A stretch of DNA of 64,000 nt from Aliiglaciecola lipolytica (GTDB taxonomy: Bacteria > Pseudomonadota > Gammaproteobacteria > Enterobacterales > Alteromonadaceae). Position 1 is the stretch's first letter; each line of letters begins with the position of its first letter. Shown here piece after piece: positions 8,847-18,018 of this stretch. Below the pieces are notes generated by a model. It made no database searches and was not told the DNA's origin. It saw nothing but the letters and a program-made list of their open reading frames with translations. Both the position numbers and the translations under genes were made by a program. The stretch covers positions 1 to 64,000 of the forward strand of contig NZ_JAHKPT010000017.1 in NCBI RefSeq assembly GCF_018860635.1, in the 5' to 3' direction.

Positions 8847-8968
8847 TATACCAAATCAATCAAGTGCAGCCAAACGGAAAATGGCGCATTGGGCCTGATT
8901 CGTGGTCACGTTTAGGCAATAAGTTTGTATCGATAAACCCAGTATTATGCTCAACAGAATTTACTTAA
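8843..8968 (+). CDS. Possible 41-residue coupled ORF or gene remnant
   Basis: An open frame from GTG 8843 overlaps the stop of the preceding gene (GTGA) and ends directly at the ATG of the next gene (TAAATG). The translation (VIYQINQVQPNGKWRIGPDS..., 41 residues) has a protein-like composition but no recognised family. Its exact fit between two genes suggests either a translated coupling ORF or the tail of a decayed gene. Confidence 0.3.
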   Translation: MIYQINQVQPNGKWRIGPDSWSRLGNKFVSINPVLCSTEFT

Positions 8969-9562
8969 ATGGCTGAACCAGACGCATTGAAAATCATGTC
9001 ATTTGCTAGCCCGCAAGAACTCCGCCAGTGGCTACACTTGAAGCATGCAACTGAAAGTGAGTTGTGGGTAAATATATTCAAGAAAAACAGCGGAATTCAG
9101 AGTGTTACTTGGAACGATGTGGTCATGGAAATTTTATGTTGGGGTTGGATTGACGGTGTCAAAAAATCAATTGATGGGCAATCTTACCTTCAGCGAATCA
9201 CGCCCAGAACCCCTCGAAGCAATTGGTCTAAAAGGAACACTGAGCATGTTGAACGACTGATAAACGAAGGTCGAATGATGGAACCTGGGCTGGTCCATGT
9301 TCGTGCTGCCAAAGCTGATGGGCGTTGGGAGAATGCGTATGTGGCAAGTGAAATGGAAGTGCCGGAAGATTTTATAGCTGCACTAGAACATCAGCCTATC
9401 GCCAAAGCGTTTTTTGAAACCCTTAATAAATCAAATCGTTATGTTATCGCCTATGGCCTAACAAGTGCGAAGAAAGCCGAAACTAGACAAAGACGATTTC
9501 ACAAATACATGACGATGCTTGCCCAGAAGGAAAAGCCTCTTTTAGTTGCATTGGGCAGCTGA
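8969..9562 (+). CDS. YdeI/OmpD-associated family protein
   Basis: A 197-residue protein of the YdeI/OmdA family (bacteriocin-protection/OmpD-associated). The typical motifs are present: the N-terminal SPQELRQWLHLKHATESELWV, the central EILCWGWIDGVKKSIDG, TPRTPRSNWSKRN, and a C-terminal helix region ending with an Arg/Lys-rich segment (KKAETRQRRFHKYMTML). The biochemical function is undetermined; links to antimicrobial peptide resistance come from Salmonella YdeI. The start codon immediately follows the previous TAA. Confidence 0.8.
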   Translation: MAEPDALKIMSFASPQELRQWLHLKHATESELWVNIFKKNSGIQSVTWNDVVMEILCWGWIDGVKKSIDGQSYLQRITPRTPRSNWSKRNTEHVERLINEGRMMEPGLVHVRAAKADGRWENAYVASEMEVPEDFIAALEHQPIAKAFFETLNKSNRYVIAYGLTSAKKAETRQRRFHKYMTMLAQKEKPLLVALGS

Positions 9563-9659
9563 AACAGACACAAAACAAATAACTGCGTTCGCTTCGCCGA
9601 TGATTTTAAGCAACTATAATTAGCCGTTTAACATGGCTTTATACACTAAGGGAAAAGCT

Positions 9660-10154
9660 TTGAGTAAATTCGTAATCTTTGGTAATTCAGGCTCTGGTAA
9701 GTCAACTTTAGCAAAACAATTAGCGTTGAGTAATCATTTAGCCCATTTAGATCTTGATACCGTGGCGTGGAAACCTATTATGCCACCAGAGCGACAGCCT
9801 ATTTTAGAATCCAGTAAATTGATAAATGAATTTTTAGTTGCGAATAGTGGTTGGGTTATTGAAGGTTGTTATTCGGATTTGCTAGCACTGGTAACTCAAC
9901 AAGCGGATGAAGTGATTTTTCTCAATTTACCCGTCTCTGCTTGCATCGAAAATGCAAAAAACCGTCCATGGGAGCCGCATAAATATGAGTCCAAAGAAGC
10001 GCAAGATAAGAATTTAGAAATGCTAATCAATTGGATTTCGCAATATACTGTTCGTACAGATAGCTTTTCGAAAGCGGCCCATGAAAAGTTATTTACAGAC
10101 TTCCAAGGGAAAAAAACAATGTATGTGTCGAACGACCAACGCCGCGAAAAGTAA
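9660..10154 (+). CDS. P-loop nucleotide kinase-like protein
   Basis: A small AAA/adenylate-kinase-like P-loop protein related to DNA topology modulation protein (FlaR)-type kinases. Walker A is GNSGSGKST close to the N-terminus; a DLDTVAW segment corresponds to the substrate-binding region and the Walker B strand is DEVIFLNLP. The TTG at 9660 has AAGGGA six bases upstream and puts the P-loop at the normal distance. An ATG at 9633 in the same frame would add nine residues and is less likely. The arginine-rich lid seen in true kinases is modest here (NRPWEPHKY). Substrate unknown. Confidence 0.7.
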   Translation: MSKFVIFGNSGSGKSTLAKQLALSNHLAHLDLDTVAWKPIMPPERQPILESSKLINEFLVANSGWVIEGCYSDLLALVTQQADEVIFLNLPVSACIENAKNRPWEPHKYESKEAQDKNLEMLINWISQYTVRTDSFSKAAHEKLFTDFQGKKTMYVSNDQRREK

Positions 10155-10445
10155 CAGCTAACACATTGCCTTTAATAAGATTTAATCATGGTTTTCATTT
10201 TGATTATGACAGTACTATGATAATAACTCGCCTTGCTAAAAGTGCTTCATGAGGATATTTCCTTTGGCACAGAAGAGAGCGTCTCGCTATCTATTAATAT
10301 TGCATTGCCAGAAGTTAGAACCGTAGATTCTCAACCGGTAATTACTTATGCCACGGTGGCTGAGTTGTGTTTTAGTACATGTTTTAACTATCCATACCTA
10401 AACTTAAACTGTTTAGCTTCGAGGCATATGCAAAAAGGATTTCAA

Positions 10446-10880
10446 ATGCAAAGAAATAACTTACTCATTATTGCAGGCTGCTTAAGCTTTTTCGCAGCGC
10501 TGTTGCATCTTGCTTGTATCTTTGGCGGGCCTGATTGGTATCGTTTTTTTGGTGCAGGTGAAAGAATGGCCCAAATGGCAGCTGCGGGAGACACGTATCC
10601 CACAATTGCTACCTTAGTTATTGCTTCCATTCTTTTCGTTTGGGGGCTTTACGCTTTCTCTGGCGCTGGTTTAGTCTTTAAATTACCGCTTTTAAAAACA
10701 TCCTTAGTGTTAATCACTGCTGTATATTTGATTCGTGGTATTGCTGGTTTGCTACTGCCTTTTGTGACATCAGATCCAGTGGTTCATCAAAACTCAATCG
10801 CTTTTTGGTTAGTTAGTTCAAGCGTTTGCTGTGTCTATGGTGTTTATTATTTGCTGGGTACAAAGCGATTGTGGCGGTAG
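10446..10880 (+). CDS. Small integral membrane protein, unknown
   Basis: About 144 residues with four predicted membrane helices (LLIIAGCLSFFAALLHLAC; TIATLVIASILFVWGLYAF; LKTSLVLITAVYLIRGIAG; AFWLVSSSVCCVYGVYYLL). ATG 10446 has AAGGA 7 bases upstream. The open frame extends upstream to 10233, but that part is polar and lacks a ribosome site. Conserved GGPDWYRFFGAGERMA between helices 1 and 2 is a motif I associate with uncharacterised small membrane proteins of gammaproteobacteria. It is a single gene. Confidence 0.65.
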   Translation: MQRNNLLIIAGCLSFFAALLHLACIFGGPDWYRFFGAGERMAQMAAAGDTYPTIATLVIASILFVWGLYAFSGAGLVFKLPLLKTSLVLITAVYLIRGIAGLLLPFVTSDPVVHQNSIAFWLVSSSVCCVYGVYYLLGTKRLWR

Positions 10881-11258
10881 TGCGTAGTTTTGTGCCGATT
10901 CTGCAATTCAGTGAATTAACGAATACTTTTTCGCTTTGTTATTAGCGTGCCGCTTTTTCAAATTTACTTCGCTTATATACATTCATATCAGATGAGTTCA
11001 TCAACAGCTGTTCAAACAGATATTTAACAATAGTTGCACTTTTCTGCCAGTTTGGCTTAGTCTGTCGGTTGATTTTTGTACAGTGCTATTGTGCTGCCAG
11101 TTATAGCTGAAAAATCGTGATAATGAGGTCAAGTGGCCGATTGTCAAATAAGTGCTGCGAACATCAGCCCTTAGCTTTGCTGCATTGGGCGCTAGTTTTA
11201 GCCTACTGGATTGTGAAGCAAATACGGATGTAAATACGTGAATAAGGAAAGTTGAAAT
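10881..11258. other. Intergenic, nothing recognised
   Basis: No open frame or clear structural RNA is seen. The end of the stretch supplies AAGGAAAG as ribosome site for the sulfotransferase-family gene at 11259. Confidence 0.5.
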
Positions 11259-11927
11259 ATGACAATAAAAATAATTGGTGCTGGTATGGGCAGAACTGGT
11301 ACTGCGTCGTTAAAAGTGGCACTTGAAACCTTGGGTCTTGGGCAGTGCTACCATATGACTGAAGTACTAAAGAATCCTAAAACTGCAACAGATTGGATCA
11401 ATGCGGCTGAAGGAAATGCCGACTGGGACAAAATTTTCAATGGATATACTGCAACCGTTGATAATCCGGGATGTAATTATTGGAAAGAACTTGCTGACTA
11501 TTACCCTCAAGGGAAAGTTATCTTGACCGTTCGTGACGCAGACAAATGGTTTGAATCTACCAGTGAGACTATTCATTCTAGTGCCTTTGCCGGTTTCATT
11601 AAAAATAGTCCGTTTGGGGAAATGGTACAAAAAACGGTTTGGGATATCATGGAAAACCGCATGGATGATAGAAAATACATGATCGATTTTTTCAATAATC
11701 GCACAGCTGAAATTATTGACTATATTGCTCCAGAACGGTTGCTTGTATACAAGGTAAGTGAAGGCTGGGAACCACTTTGTAATTTCCTCGATATTCCAGT
11801 ACCAGACACTGAGTTTCCTCGTATAAACAGTCGAGATGAGACTAAACAGGTATTAGAAAATTTGCTTGCCAGCACTGGGGATGAAGAGGCAATGGTTGCG
11901 GCCGGCCATGCAGTGCATAAAGATTGA
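11259..11927 (+). CDS. Sulfotransferase family protein (Sulfotransfer_4 type)
   Basis: A 222-residue protein. The N-terminal GAGMGRTGTASLK (residues 7-19) is the phosphosulfate-binding P-loop-like motif of this sulfotransferase family, followed by LETLGLGQCYHM and the VILTVRDADKWFEST segment that resembles the 3'-phosphate-binding Arg/Ser region. Members are common in marine bacteria and eukaryotes and are poorly characterised; the acceptor is unknown. The AAGGAAAG ribosome site supports the start. A strong hairpin follows at 12005. It has no PAPS-synthesis partners nearby. Confidence 0.8.
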   Translation: MTIKIIGAGMGRTGTASLKVALETLGLGQCYHMTEVLKNPKTATDWINAAEGNADWDKIFNGYTATVDNPGCNYWKELADYYPQGKVILTVRDADKWFESTSETIHSSAFAGFIKNSPFGEMVQKTVWDIMENRMDDRKYMIDFFNNRTAEIIDYIAPERLLVYKVSEGWEPLCNFLDIPVPDTEFPRINSRDETKQVLENLLASTGDEEAMVAAGHAVHKD

Positions 11928-12004
11928 TCTTGAAGTGACAAACAATTCCACCTACTTAATCTGCTAAAAACAGTAATAGGCTGTTATGTTACTTTTAGTA
12001 AATA

Positions 12005-12039
12005 CAGGTAACCAATGTTTGATTGGTTACCTGATTATC
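12005..12039. terminator. Hairpin between convergent genes
   Basis: Perfect 12-bp stem CAGGTAACCAAT / ATTGGTTACCTG (12005-12016 and 12022-12033) with a 5-nt loop. Only a weak U-rich tail (ATTATCTT) follows. It lies between the plus-strand sulfotransferase and the minus-strand SDR stub, so it may serve both directions. Confidence 0.65.
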
Positions 12040-12138
12040 TTAGTTTTGCCCTGCTATCACTCCGCCATCAACATCCCAAATTGCACCAGTAACCCAACTG
12101 GTTTCATCACTTAGTAAAAAGTTAACTGTTTTGGCGAT
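12040..12138 (-). pseudogene. C-terminal stub of a short-chain dehydrogenase
   Basis: On the minus strand the frame ending at 12040-12042 reads [20 protein letters not shown] followed by VIAGQN and a stop. This is the canonical C-terminal motif of SDR-family dehydrogenases (…S…WVTG…DVDGG). Only about 33 codons survive: the homology stops near 12138, and no SDR Rossmann part is present upstream. It is the 3' end of a deleted gene. Confidence 0.75.
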
Positions 12139-12195
12139 TGTTTAGTGCAAACATACATCAAGTTGCTTTACTGCTTATCTATTGTGAATTCGCCG

Positions 12196-13179
12196 TTATC
12201 CACTGCATTCGTCGCTGAACACTGCGCGATCACGACCTTCACTTTTAGCTATATAAAGGGCTTCATCTGCGCGCTGCAACCAAGTGTCTTCCGTGGAATC
12301 AGGTAGCCAAGACGCGACACCAAAGGACACTGTTATTTCTTTGCCATCTGGGGTTTTTAACGCATTCTTAATTGCCTGTCTGAGGTTGTTAATAAAAGTA
12401 TGATGTTGATCATTTATTTGTGAAATTAGTAACACAAACTCTTCTCCGCCGAACCGATAAAGCCGATCATATTGACGAATGTGGGTTCTGGTAATAGCAA
12501 CAAAACTTTTTAAAACTTCGTCGCCAACTGCATGACCGTATTTATCGTTCACCGTCTTGAAGTAATCTAAATCTAGGATCACCAATAATGGCTTGGCACC
12601 AGTGCGCTCTGAATTTGAAATGGCTGCTTTTATATCTGTGCTCATGGCTCTGCGATTAAATGCACCGGTTAGCGCATCAACCGTATTCAGGGTTTCGAGT
12701 AAACGAAATTGTTTCGCACTATGACTGGCATACACAAAGGTACTTAGTGACAGCATCAAAATGGTGACAATATAAGAGTCGAGTGAAACAGTGGCTAAAA
12801 TGTCAGATAGTGCCACGATAGATGCGCCTGCAACTAAATTAACGCCAAAGGCTTCAACAGGTTTTAGCAGCATAAACGTACTTGCGAACACAGGGTAAAC
12901 CCATAAAAAGCTATCAATCCCATTTGCTCTCACAATGGCTACAACACCGGCATTAATAAATACGGCTAACACCGCGCTTACCATGCGGATTTTTTTAGAG
13001 TAAAACGCATAGGCAACAAAGGCGATCATACCCAGTACCAGAGCCATATCTATGACTGCAGCGGTAACATTGCCTTCAAAATAACGAATCACCGCAAATG
13101 GAAAAACCCCCAATATTGCTACAGTAGCCAGTAACAACAATAATGACAGTTGATATTTTTGCTGTAGCTGATTAATCAT
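12196..13179 (-). CDS. Membrane-bound diguanylate cyclase
   Basis: A 327-residue protein. About six hydrophobic helices fill residues 1-155, followed by a GGDEF domain (about 165-325). The active-site motif is RFGGEEF. An RxxD inhibitory site (RQYD) lies exactly five residues before it, so the enzyme should make c-di-GMP and be product-inhibited. The metal/substrate strand VILDLDYFKTVNDKYGH is intact. The N-terminal membrane block resembles MASE-type sensor domains, but the ligand is unknown. The gene is monocistronic, next to the SDR stub. Confidence 0.9.
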   Translation of the reverse strand: MINQLQQKYQLSLLLLLATVAILGVFPFAVIRYFEGNVTAAVIDMALVLGMIAFVAYAFYSKKIRMVSAVLAVFINAGVVAIVRANGIDSFLWVYPVFASTFMLLKPVEAFGVNLVAGASIVALSDILATVSLDSYIVTILMLSLSTFVYASHSAKQFRLLETLNTVDALTGAFNRRAMSTDIKAAISNSERTGAKPLLVILDLDYFKTVNDKYGHAVGDEVLKSFVAITRTHIRQYDRLYRFGGEEFVLLISQINDQHHTFINNLRQAIKNALKTPDGKEITVSFGVASWLPDSTEDTWLQRADEALYIAKSEGRDRAVFSDECSG

Positions 13180-13468
13180 AAGCTTACTCGCAGTAAAACC
13201 ACAGATTATGCCTATCAGTTTGCTGGGTTTACAAGCATGAAAATTTTAATATTTGTTATTTTGGATATAATCAACCTAGTTTGATTTTAAAAGAAATCGT
13301 GAGTGGGGTAAGGGTTAAAATTCTTGCTGGGAAAGTATCAGTTATAATATCTCGAACAATTTAATCGGACTGAAAAGAGCGACCAACACCCTCGGCATTA
13401 AGATATTTACCCTCGCTAATTGATCTATCCAACTAATTTTTCGCCGCATTTTTGCATTTAGCAAAGCT

Positions 13469-14134
13469 TCATCCCAAATGTCCCGTTTTCACATAAATTA
13501 ATGCACCGTCTTGTTTAGTAAATGGAGTATGGCGGCTGAAGTGAGGACTTCGTATCCAAGAGCCTTTAGGATAGCTGCCATGTTCGTCATGGAAGGTGCC
13601 GTCTAAAACGAAAATTTCTTCACCTCCCCAATGTTGATGACTGTTAAATTGGGTATTCGGTGCCCACTTAACTAAAGCAACTTGTTCAGTTCCAAATTGA
13701 TGTAAAGGCATGACAGTCAGTCCATCGACAAGCCCTTGATGCCATGGTTGGTAAGGAGTATGAATCACCTTTTGTGCGTCATCGGTTTGCTCAAATTGAT
13801 GCAGTTTGACAAAGATAACCGCGCCTTCTTTTCCAATTTTAGGTGTATGTGAGGTTCCTATCGGGTTACGCACATAAGAGCCTTGGGGATAATCTTGATG
13901 TTCATCTGCAAAAACGCCGTCGAGCACAAAAAACTCTTCTCCACCAGAGTGAGTGTGTGCTGAAAACTCACTAAATGGAGAATACCTTACAATAGAGGTG
14001 GCCCTAGCCACCTCATCGCCAATTCGGTCTAACATCATACGCTCGACACCTCGCATCGGCGATTCAACCCATTGATAATCTTCCGGACGAATCACAATAC
14101 GTTGTTCAAAATCTGCGTTAATACGAGTCGTCAT
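13469..14134 (-). CDS. Two-cupin ChrR-like protein
   Basis: A 221-residue protein with two cupin repeats of the ChrR C-terminal type. Each has the metal-binding H-x-H/GGEE pattern: FSAHTHSGGEEFFVLDG with a later TSHTP, and FNSHQHWGGEEIFVLDG with a later SRHTP. There is no anti-sigma zinc domain at the N-terminus and no sigma factor beside it, so it is not a complete ChrR regulator; a dioxygenase-like or metal-sensing role is possible. AGGA upstream of the ATG supports the start. Confidence 0.8.
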   Translation of the reverse strand: MTTRINADFEQRIVIRPEDYQWVESPMRGVERMMLDRIGDEVARATSIVRYSPFSEFSAHTHSGGEEFFVLDGVFADEHQDYPQGSYVRNPIGTSHTPKIGKEGAVIFVKLHQFEQTDDAQKVIHTPYQPWHQGLVDGLTVMPLHQFGTEQVALVKWAPNTQFNSHQHWGGEEIFVLDGTFHDEHGSYPKGSWIRSPHFSRHTPFTKQDGALIYVKTGHLG

Positions 14135-14558
14135 ATTGACTTCCTACTTTGGCTCTCAGTTTATTTTCTGTCGATGTTTAGATTGCTATCTACACCCTCA
14201 ATAGCAACTATCTAACTCAGGCTAATGGTTGAAACAACTCAGCTAAAGGCGAGATTATACAAGTTCTTGTTGAATGTGTGTGATTTGCTTTAATGGATTT
14301 GCGCTGTCGCTGTGGATTTCGGCGTTACTGAAGTCCACAGATAACGTCAATAACGGCTATCTCAGTAACCCCGGTAATCGCCAGTTATTTCGTGGTTTTC
14401 ATGTTCGATGAAATAATTTCGACTACACTATTAATAGCTCGGATTCTGCCGCTACTACTAGTCACAATTTACTTCTGGCGGAACTGATTGGATTTAATGC
14501 TGTTATTGATAAACGCTAGATTGGTCGTTAAGGCTTTAATTTGGAGGGCGCTAGCCAC
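14135..14558. other. Intergenic between divergent genes
   Basis: No convincing gene. An inverted repeat CTGTGGA / TCCACAG flanks 14310-14342, and short open frames near 14400-14520 have slightly protein-like translations but no starts with ribosome sites. It presumably holds divergent promoters for the cupin gene and the amidohydrolase. Confidence 0.45.
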
Positions 14559-15500
14559 TTGTTTGATTTAAGAGTCATTCTCTCACTTTTAAGTGCCTTA
14601 CTGCTTTGGAGCTGTACGGTTGCACAAACCACTGCATCGCCAGTTATTGACGTTCATCTTCACGCTGCTCCCAGCAGTACTGCATCGCGATGGTATTCAC
14701 TTACAACAAACGAGACAGCCGATGCGGCTCAAACGCGCTACCTGCTCGATACCTTGAATGTTCATTCCATCGTTCGAGCCGTTATCGGCGGTTCTCCTGC
14801 TGACGTTGAGCGAATTCGTAGTGCTGACCCTACTCGTTTGATAGGCAGTGTGGCATTTCCTTGTTCAGATGGGGTAGATCCAAATCTATCCCCTTGTTTT
14901 GAAAATGGTGGCGATTGGCCGGATCTAGATTGGCTGCGTCAAGAGGCTGAGGCGGGCAGAATCGGCGCAATTGGAGAGCTGTATAACGTGTATGCAGGCA
15001 TTGCCCCGAATGATCCCCGCATGTGGCCATATTATGCTCTTGCGGCTGAATATAATCTGATGGTACTGGTGCACGCCGATGCAGGACCACCTCCAGAAGG
15101 GCGTGTTGCCGGATGTTGCGCGGACTTTAATGAAAGCTTAGCGTTTCCAGCACTTTACGAGCCAATTCTTGCTCGGCACCCTCAACTTCGTTTAGTTTTG
15201 TATCACGTATTTCGCCCTGATTTTGTTCAGCAAGCGTTGGTGTTGTTAGATAAGTACCCAAATGTGATGGTAGAGACATCACCAATGACCTTGGTTCCCA
15301 CTCCTCTAATTCATAGCGCCATCAAGACTTTTGTTCAAGCAGGCCATGAAGACAGGATCGTTTTTGGCTCTGATTATTGGGGCGCGATTTCGGGGAGTAT
15401 TGAGGTGATTGAGTCCGCTCCTTTTTTGTCTGAAAAGCAGAAACGCGCGATTCTTCACGATAACGCTGCTAGATTCTTGTCTATCGACAAAAAGCACTAA
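14559..15500 (+). CDS. Amidohydrolase-family (amidohydrolase_2) lipoprotein
   Basis: About 313 residues, from TTG 14559 with GGAGGG upstream (14543-14548). The N-terminus is a lipoprotein signal ending LLWSC. The TIM-barrel metal-dependent hydrolase signature begins with VIDVHLHAAPS (first HxH). It continues with LMVLVHADAGPP, LRLVLYHV, and the C-terminal IVFGSDYWG aspartate strand followed by ILHDNAARFL, typical of amidohydrolase family 2. An extracytoplasmic lipoprotein in this family is somewhat unusual. Substrate unknown; the family includes decarboxylases and lactonases. No partners nearby. Confidence 0.8.
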   Translation: MFDLRVILSLLSALLLWSCTVAQTTASPVIDVHLHAAPSSTASRWYSLTTNETADAAQTRYLLDTLNVHSIVRAVIGGSPADVERIRSADPTRLIGSVAFPCSDGVDPNLSPCFENGGDWPDLDWLRQEAEAGRIGAIGELYNVYAGIAPNDPRMWPYYALAAEYNLMVLVHADAGPPPEGRVAGCCADFNESLAFPALYEPILARHPQLRLVLYHVFRPDFVQQALVLLDKYPNVMVETSPMTLVPTPLIHSAIKTFVQAGHEDRIVFGSDYWGAISGSIEVIESAPFLSEKQKRAILHDNAARFLSIDKKH

Positions 15501-15700
15501 GGCTTGGAACAAACCGCTTAGGCTGAGATGCTGCTGAACTATCTAACAAAGGTTCAAATCAACGATAAAAGCTGTCATTCCTATTACTTTGGTAAAGGCT
15601 GCACTCGTTAAGTATGCAACTTAGGATAGAGTTAGGGTGTAAACTTAGTAATCAATAATTAAGTTGAAATACTGACATTCTAGAAAGTGGAAGTTAAGCA

Positions 15701-16342
15701 ATGAAGACTGCAATTGTGATAGGGGCGACAGGATTAGTCGGCAAAAATTTGGTTGACCGATTAGCGGCAGATAAGCGCGTTGAACGGGTTGTTGCTGTTA
15801 CGCGGCGTCCCATTGAATATCAATCTAACAAAATTGTTAATCAAGTCGTCAACTTTGACGAGCTAGAAAAATACGCTGATGTTTTTACCGGTGATGTTCT
15901 GTTTTCATGTCTTGGTACAACCGCGAAGCAAGCCGGTTCTGTCCAGGAACAACGGAAAGTTGATTTTGAATATCAGTATCAAGCCGCAAAAATATCCGCT
16001 GAAAATGGTGTCAGTCACTATATTCTTGTTTCATCTAGTGGTGCTAACGGGAAAAGCATCAGTCCTTATCTAAAGATGAAAGGTGAACTAGAAGACGCTG
16101 TTTGTTTATTACCTTTCAAACGAGTAAGTATATTGCAACCGTCACTGCTCATTGGCGAGCGAGAAAGTTTTCGTTTAGGTGAAACCTTGGCAAGTTGGAT
16201 TCTTCCCCCTTTATGCATGCTGCCATTCTTTAAACGGTATCGTCCCATTTCTGGTGATGAGGTGGCTAAAAAAATGCTTTCAATTAGTCTGTCTTCAGGA
16301 AATGCTAAACAGATATATCGACTTGATGCGCTTTTTAGTTGA
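15701..16342 (+). CDS. NAD(P)-binding Rossmann protein (HTATIP2/YbjT-like)
   Basis: A 213-residue atypical SDR. The dinucleotide motif is GATGLVGKNL (residues 8-17), followed by VTRRP, a conserved CLGTT (FSCLGTTAKQAGS), and YILVSSSGA with YLKMKGELE containing a YxxxK-like pair. This order matches the HTATIP2/TIP30-like bacterial oxidoreductases. It likely binds NADPH; substrate unknown. The start has GGAAG upstream. The next gene (VOC lipoprotein) begins 76 bases later in the same direction and could be cotranscribed. Confidence 0.8.
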   Translation: MKTAIVIGATGLVGKNLVDRLAADKRVERVVAVTRRPIEYQSNKIVNQVVNFDELEKYADVFTGDVLFSCLGTTAKQAGSVQEQRKVDFEYQYQAAKISAENGVSHYILVSSSGANGKSISPYLKMKGELEDAVCLLPFKRVSILQPSLLIGERESFRLGETLASWILPPLCMLPFFKRYRPISGDEVAKKMLSISLSSGNAKQIYRLDALFS

Positions 16343-16418
16343 TTATTTAGACGCAACTAACGCTCAAACAAGTCACATTCTAAAGAAAGAGTAATCCGTC
16401 ATAAATCTGGAGAGCATA

Positions 16419-16886
16419 ATGAAAGTTATTTTATTACTGATCGTGTTTTTAAGTGGTTGTGTCGCGACTCCCCAAAAAACCGAAGCAAAGGTTGAACCTG
16501 CCATGCAATTGGGGAATTTTTCTGTCAGTCTTGCTGTTAAAGATATATCGGTATCCCGAGCGTTTTACGAAAAACTAGGGTTCACAGTGCGTGGTGGGGA
16601 TCAAGCGCAAAACTGGCTGGTCCTTCAGAATGAAAGCACAATCATCGGTTTATTTCAGGGCATGTTCGAACAGAATATTCTGACTTTTAATCCCGGTTGG
16701 GATAATGATGGAAAAGAGTTAGCGCAATTTACCGATGTTCGTACGCTACAAAAAACAATCAAAGCAAAGGGCATTAAACTCCTTGCAGAAGCTGACGAAT
16801 CAACATCTGGGCCAGCCTATTTTATGCTAGAAGATCCGGATGGAAATCAAATTCTTATAGATCAGCATGTGCCGGCATTAGACTAG
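16419..16886 (+). CDS. VOC (glyoxalase-fold) lipoprotein
   Basis: A 155-residue protein with a lipoprotein signal ([14 protein letters not shown], Cys14) followed by a single VOC domain: [22 protein letters not shown] is the first beta-alpha unit and [19 protein letters not shown] the last. A lipid-anchored glyoxalase-fold protein is less common than cytoplasmic ones, so a binding or resistance role is possible. GGAGAG lies 7 bases before the ATG. Metal ligands are not all evident, so enzymatic activity is uncertain. Confidence 0.8.
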   Translation: MKVILLLIVFLSGCVATPQKTEAKVEPAMQLGNFSVSLAVKDISVSRAFYEKLGFTVRGGDQAQNWLVLQNESTIIGLFQGMFEQNILTFNPGWDNDGKELAQFTDVRTLQKTIKAKGIKLLAEADESTSGPAYFMLEDPDGNQILIDQHVPALD

Positions 16887-17107
16887 GCAATTAGGCTCTA
16901 CAGACGCTTCATTATCGAGATGATGAGGAAAATAAGGTAAACACAAGTTAGTTCGGGCTTCTTCTTGAGTTATGGCTGGAATAACATTTACAGGTTAGCT
17001 TTTAGCGACTTAGCCTAATATTTGAATAATTTTAATTGTGTTAGCGAAGAAGTTGCTACCTATTTTGAGCTATCAATCATGCTTCAATAATTGGGAGGGA
17101 AAGGAAC

Positions 17108-17842
17108 TTGGATTCTACGCTACTGATCATTTTGGTTTTCGGATTTATAATGAGTCTGATTGCCATCATTGGTGGGCTTTTCATTCTTTTGCCCGAGAAA
17201 ATTTTGAAGATTTTGCTGAAACCAATTGTTGCTTTTGCAGCTGGTTCTTTGCTTGGGGGCGCTTTCTTTCATATGCTTCCTCATGCGCTGAAAGCCCCTC
17301 AACCTCAGAGCTTAGTATTGCTTTGGGTGGTAGTTGGGTTTACCGCTTTCTTCGCCCTTGATCAACTACTTGAGTGGCACCATTGCCATCGTTTACCTTC
17401 TGAACATGTGCAGCCATTAGGGCCCTTGTTGTTGTTCGCAGACGGGGTTCACAATCTTCTTGGAGGGCTTGCAATTGGTGCTATCTTTGTTGTGGACATC
17501 CGTGCTGGTATCGCAGCTTGGGTCGCCGCTGCATTACACGAAATTCCCCAGGAAATCGGTGACTTTGGAGCGATGGTTCATGCCGGTTTTTCAACTCGAA
17601 AAGCACTAATTTATAATTTTATATCCGCGCTAACTTTCCCTCTTGGTGGGGTTATTGCTTATAGTGTGGGACAGAGTATGAATGTGTTTTTTCTTGTGGC
17701 GTTGGGGGCCGGTAATTTTCTTTATATCGCAGGCGCAGATCTCATTCCTGAGGTTAAACGAGCCAAAGAACTTCGGGAAACGGGTGTTCGGTTCGTATTT
17801 TTTGTATTAGGTGTTTCTATCTTATATGCGGTGGCCCCGTAA
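17108..17842 (+). CDS. ZIP-family metal transporter
   Basis: A 244-residue ZIP transporter with seven to eight membrane helices. The start is TTG 17108, preceded by a strong GGGAGGGAAAGGAA. The metal-path motifs are DGVHNLLGGLAIG (helix 4) and ALHEIPQEIGDF (helix 5). The usual acidic residue in HNxxD/E is Gly here, which removes one ligand of the binuclear site. A short His-rich loop (EWHHCHRLPSEH) lies between helices 3 and 4. Likely imports zinc or another divalent metal. An overlapping frame from 17038 is a shadow. Confidence 0.85.
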   Translation: MDSTLLIILVFGFIMSLIAIIGGLFILLPEKILKILLKPIVAFAAGSLLGGAFFHMLPHALKAPQPQSLVLLWVVVGFTAFFALDQLLEWHHCHRLPSEHVQPLGPLLLFADGVHNLLGGLAIGAIFVVDIRAGIAAWVAAALHEIPQEIGDFGAMVHAGFSTRKALIYNFISALTFPLGGVIAYSVGQSMNVFFLVALGAGNFLYIAGADLIPEVKRAKELRETGVRFVFFVLGVSILYAVAP

Positions 17843-18018
17843 TGGGATATGACAACGAGGGGAGTTTGACACCCAAAATATGTACCGGCTTTTTTGGGTT
17901 TCTAGGTATATATCCTTTCGTAGCTCTATGACTGTATAAAGCACTGAATTAACTATTTAGCTTAATTCGAGGTGTAAATCACCTGCTTTGTACTTCAATT
18001 TGAAAATTAGGAATAATA

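Noticed and set aside
10233-10445. Upstream extension of the membrane protein at 10446
   Set aside because: The frame is open and somewhat protein-like but has no ribosome site, and the conserved membrane part with AAGGA starts at 10446.
17038-17361. 107-codon frame overlapping the ZIP gene
   Set aside because: It overlaps the ZIP gene in another frame and its translation is Cys/Trp/Ser-rich with no plausible family.
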